A stretch of DNA of 64,000 bases, taken from JAPLST01 sp964397565. Lineage in GTDB: Bacteria; Auribacterota; UBA3054; JAPLST01. The DNA is taken from contig CAYNJC010000005.1 in NCBI GenBank assembly GCA_964397565.1, positions 62,001 to 126,000 of the forward strand, written 5' to 3'. The notes below the pieces were generated by a model. That model did not search any database, was not told the DNA's origin, and worked only from the letters and a program-made list of their open reading frames with translations. Every line of letters begins with the position of its first letter. The first letter of the stretch is position 1. This document shows positions 60,937-64,000 of the stretch, piece after piece. Both the position numbers and the translations under genes were made by a program.

Positions 60937-63783
60937 ATGCCCCTCTCTGCCTTCTGGATCTGGCATCCGCAACCCGACTATTGCGCGTATCATCGCACGA
61001 TCGTCGCGCGGCGTAGCTTTCGCCTGCCGCGCACGCCGCTGGTCACCGCCAGCATGGCCGTCACCGCCGACAGTTGGTACCGTCTGCGGGTCAACGGCAC
61101 ATGGGTCAATGACGGTCCCGCGCGCTCGTGGCCCGCGCATTATTCCTATGACGTGCTGGACCTGCGCGCCTATCTTGCGCCGGGCGTCAACACGCTTGAA
61201 ATCACCGCCTGCTATTTTGGTTGCGGCTCGTATCATCAAGACTGCCGGCAAGCCGGTCTGCTCGCCCAACTTGATCTAACCTTCGCCGGCGGCCGCACGC
61301 TGCGCGTTGTTTCCGACGGCGCATGGCAGACCGCCGCCGCCCGGGCGTGGGTGCCTGACACGCCCAAGATTGCGCAACAAATGGAGCCGCAGGAATACTA
61401 CGACGCGCGGCATGACGCGCTGCGCTTTGCAAACGCGGCCGTGCTGTTCCCCGCCCGCCGCGGCCCGTGGAAAGACCTTACCCCGCGTGATTCAGCCCTG
61501 CTCACCCGCGTACCCGTCTCTTTCGCGCGCTTTCTCCACGCCAAGCTCGTCCGCAAAGACTGGTGCGCATGGACCTTTCCCGTCGCGCGACTTTTGTACC
61601 CCGGTGTGGTGGAGATGAACGCCAGCGTCTCGCTGCCTGCCTGCGTCGTCACCATCGTCCACAGCACGCGCGCGCGCACCGTGCCCATCGAATCGTACTT
61701 GCCCTCCATTTCTGCCAACGGCGCACTCGCCATGAACCGCGCCGTGCGCCTCCGCAAAGGTCCCAATGTTCTCGTCGCTTGCATGTGCCACAATGGTCCG
61801 GGCAAAGATCAAGGCCTGCGGTTTGCTGAACCTGACGGCCTGTCGTTTGAAAACCCGCTCGACCCGCGCCATGACAATCCGTGGGCCTTCGTGCCGTTTG
61901 AGGAATTTCTACATCAAGGGCATGACCTGACCTACAACACCTGGTTCCCCACACCGGAATGGTCGGCGCTGCTCGCCAACATTGACGCGACGTATCAGCG
62001 CGTATGCACAACCGTGCGCGATGCCGCTTCGTTCAAACGCGAGCTCGGCGCGCGGGCGCGCCTCGTGCCGCGCGACGAAATGTGCCTGCACGACCCGGCC
62101 TGGCAGTTCGAAGGCCGCCGTGTCTGCGGCGACGCAGCCGCCTGCGTTGAGCAGCCCGCCGCGCTGATGCACGACAACGCCGCCGTAACCACGATCCGCC
62201 CTGACGCACGCGGTGACGTCGAATTGCTCTACGACTTGGGCGCGCAAAACATCGGCTACTACGCGTTCGAGCTCGGCGCCGCCGCCGGCGCCATCATCGA
62301 CATCACCGGTGTGGAGTACATCGCGCCCAACGGCCGCGTCCAGCACACGATTGGCTGCAAGAATCTCCTGCGCCATGTCTGCAAAGAGGGCATCAATCGG
62401 TTTCTGTCCGTCAAGCGCCGCGCCGGCCGCTTTGTCTTTATCACCCTGCGCAACCAGACGGCGCCCGTGCGCATCCGCCTCGTGCACCTGGTCGAATCAA
62501 CCTACCCGGTCAACACGATCGCCACATTCAACTGCAGCGATGACGCCCTTGTGCGCGTCTGGGACATTTCCTCCCGCACGCTCAAATTGTGCATGGAAGA
62601 TTCTTTCACGGATTGCCCGCTGTATGAACAAACGCTCTGGGTCGGGGACGCGCGCAACGAAGCGCTCTATGCTGCAACCGTGTTTGGCGCCCACGATTTG
62701 ATTCGCCGCTGCCTCTTGCTCGCCGGCCAATCGCTGGAATACTACCCGCTGGTCAGCGCGCAAGTGCCCTCCGCGTGGGACATGCTGCTGCCCGCCTGGA
62801 GCTTTCTCTGGGGCATTGGCATCTGGGATTATTATTTCGCCACCGGCGACCGCGCCTTTCTCAAGCAGATCTGGCCCGCCGTCATGCAAAACCTGCGCAA
62901 TGCGGCCGGCATGCGTGATGCCCGCGGCCTCTTCAGCGGGCCGTTCTGGAATATGTTCGATTGGGCCGCGGTGGATGATCGCCATTGCACGGTGTTGCAT
63001 AACAGTTTGCTGCTCGTCGGTGCCGTGCGCGCGGCGCGCTGGTGCGCGGATGTCGTGCGCGATGCCCGCGCCGCCGCCTGGCTCGACACCCTCGCTCATG
63101 AACTCACCACCGCCCTCAACGCCCTCTGGAACCCGGCCACGAACACCTATCCCGACAGCGTCCATGACAATACTATGCTGAGCGACAAGACCTGCCAGCA
63201 CACCAGCTTCCTCGCCCTGCTCTATGACGTGATCCCGCCAGAACACGCGGCCGCCGCGCTGGCCAACTGCCTTGCACCGCCTGCAACCATGACGCGTGTC
63301 GGCTCGCCCTTCGCCATTCAATATTTGTACGAAGCACTTGAGAAAGTTGACCGCGATGATGTCATTCTGGACTCGCTCGCGGACAACTTCCTGCCCATGC
63401 TCCAAGCTGGCGCCACTACTGTCTGGGAGCAGTTTCCCACCGGCGTGCTCGGCACGGCTGACTTCCCGACCCGCAGCCATTGTCATGCCTGGTCCGCGGC
63501 ACCCTTGTATTTCCTAAATCGGATTGTGCTCGGCATCCGCCCGATCACGCCTGGCGGCGCAGCCTATCAGATCAGTCCGCATGTTGCGCGCATGACCTGG
63601 GCGGAGGGCGGCAGTGCCGGCGCGCGCGGCCCCGTGTATGTCCGCTGGGAAAAGTCCGACGGCGTGCTGCGCATCACCGCGTCCGCGCCTAAGGGCGTGC
63701 GCCTCGCCTACCAACCCAACCCGACCCACCACGGCCTGCAGGTCGCCTTCGCGCAAGTCCCGCCCGACCATTTCTTCCGCTGA
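60937..63783 (+). CDS. Alpha-L-rhamnosidase, GH78-type
   Basis: 948 residues, no signal peptide seen. N-terminal beta-sandwiches (DSWYRLRVNGTWVNDGP, VLDLRAYLAPGVNTLEI) match the rhamnosidase accessory domains. The catalytic toroid has the family signature MEDSFTDCPLYEQTLWVGDARNE near residue 558, with the general acid in that block, followed by WAFLWGIGIWDYY-like helices and the C-terminal sandwich (ITPGGAAYQISPHVARMTWAEG). Cleaves terminal rhamnose from plant or algal glycans. Last gene of the operon, 13 bp after the toroid gene. Confidence 0.88.
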   Translation: MPLSAFWIWHPQPDYCAYHRTIVARRSFRLPRTPLVTASMAVTADSWYRLRVNGTWVNDGPARSWPAHYSYDVLDLRAYLAPGVNTLEITACYFGCGSYHQDCRQAGLLAQLDLTFAGGRTLRVVSDGAWQTAAARAWVPDTPKIAQQMEPQEYYDARHDALRFANAAVLFPARRGPWKDLTPRDSALLTRVPVSFARFLHAKLVRKDWCAWTFPVARLLYPGVVEMNASVSLPACVVTIVHSTRARTVPIESYLPSISANGALAMNRAVRLRKGPNVLVACMCHNGPGKDQGLRFAEPDGLSFENPLDPRHDNPWAFVPFEEFLHQGHDLTYNTWFPTPEWSALLANIDATYQRVCTTVRDAASFKRELGARARLVPRDEMCLHDPAWQFEGRRVCGDAAACVEQPAALMHDNAAVTTIRPDARGDVELLYDLGAQNIGYYAFELGAAAGAIIDITGVEYIAPNGRVQHTIGCKNLLRHVCKEGINRFLSVKRRAGRFVFITLRNQTAPVRIRLVHLVESTYPVNTIATFNCSDDALVRVWDISSRTLKLCMEDSFTDCPLYEQTLWVGDARNEALYAATVFGAHDLIRRCLLLAGQSLEYYPLVSAQVPSAWDMLLPAWSFLWGIGIWDYYFATGDRAFLKQIWPAVMQNLRNAAGMRDARGLFSGPFWNMFDWAAVDDRHCTVLHNSLLLVGAVRAARWCADVVRDARAAAWLDTLAHELTTALNALWNPATNTYPDSVHDNTMLSDKTCQHTSFLALLYDVIPPEHAAAALANCLAPPATMTRVGSPFAIQYLYEALEKVDRDDVILDSLADNFLPMLQAGATTVWEQFPTGVLGTADFPTRSHCHAWSAAPLYFLNRIVLGIRPITPGGAAYQISPHVARMTWAEGGSAGARGPVYVRWEKSDGVLRITASAPKGVRLAYQPNPTHHGLQVAFAQVPPDHFFR

Positions 63784-63817
63784 AAATCATCTGTCTGATC
63801 CGTCCGATCTGCGTCCA

Positions 63818-64000
63818 TCAGAACTTCCCATACCCGGGGTCCAACAAGCCCGACATCGGCCAGGTCGGCTTGCGCCGCTCGACACTGTAATCCGCGCCAA
63901 TGTCGACGTAGGCCATGCCCAGTTCGCCATACCGCTGGCCATTCAGGGTCACATCCAGCCCAATCATATGGCGCGTCGGCGCCGCATCCCGCGCCGGCTC
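63818..64000 (-). CDS. C-terminal end of a gene running off the right edge
   Basis: Sixty codons plus a TGA stop (63818-63820) are open to the window end on the minus strand: the segment RHMIGLDVTLNGQRYGELG is followed by AYVDIGADYS and ends LLDPGYGKF. The VDIGA motif near the C-terminus recalls the end of secreted right-handed beta-helix proteins, but this is only suggestive. It is convergent with the GH78 gene; the 34-bp gap is a CTGATCCGTCCGATC word repeat. Confidence 0.55.
   Translation of the reverse strand, partial: EPARDAAPTRHMIGLDVTLNGQRYGELGMAYVDIGADYSVERRKPTWPMSGLLDPGYGKF

Overview
The window is GC-rich bacterial DNA whose gene content points to the PVC superphylum (Kiritimatiellota, Lentisphaerota or Verrucomicrobiota-like). 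The evidence is PEP-CTERM anchored secreted proteins, type I sulfatases, URO-D-family methyltransferase-like proteins, CehA/McbA hydrolases, DUF6785-type membrane proteins and a very large GspK-like pseudopilin. This taxonomic placement is inference. I saw no rRNA, tRNA or CRISPR array.

Layout. 1-6.4 kb: a truncated secreted beta-helix gene coupled to an SGNH esterase, then a convergent DUF5696-like glycosidase. 6.4-10.8 kb: an unstable island with five copies of a REP-like sequence, an AT-rich PEP-CTERM gene cut at its 3' end by a 15-bp tandem array, a REP-associated tyrosine transposase (RAYT) with an unusual C-terminal domain, and an intact IS4-family element with a 9-bp target duplication. 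10.6-25.8 kb: polysaccharide-utilisation type genes, namely a CotH/lamin-tail PEP-CTERM protein, ThuA-like protein plus MDR oxidoreductase, two coupled sulfatases, a URO-D protein, a GH51 arabinofuranosidase and a sodium:solute symporter. 26-41.8 kb: a leftward run of tightly overlapping genes encoding a CehA-nitrilase fusion, a creatininase, a second CehA, an amidohydrolase, two nitrilase-superfamily proteins and a URO-D protein, closed by a terminator and followed by a second, secreted DUF5696-like glycosidase. It looks like an undescribed pathway for an amide, lactam, carbamate or N-methylated substrate. 42.2-43.1 kb: an AraC-type regulator with a 12-bp direct repeat at its start codon.

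43.2-63.8 kb: a rightward eight-gene operon of giant GspK-like pseudopilin, DUF6785-type membrane protein, M28-pseudopeptidase/FtsX permease fusion, OPT-like membrane protein, small FtsX permease, MacB/LolD-type ATPase, secreted alpha/alpha-toroid protein and GH78 rhamnosidase. It reads as one membrane machine combining pseudopilin, ABC mechanotransmission and saccharide-active enzymes. It is preceded by a good sigma-70-type promoter and a 12-codon leader ORF. A further minus-strand gene runs off the right edge.

The noncoding DNA is unusually structured. It holds a 23-bp palindrome found four times (once inside a gene), a second AT-rich palindrome family, TGTGGGAG-type REP sequences, an 85-bp tandem repeat, and many stretches of degenerate short 'words' (for example TTTTCAGTTTTCGG, CATCACTCATCATT, CAATCATCCGATC) that fill gene gaps and sometimes run into coding ends.
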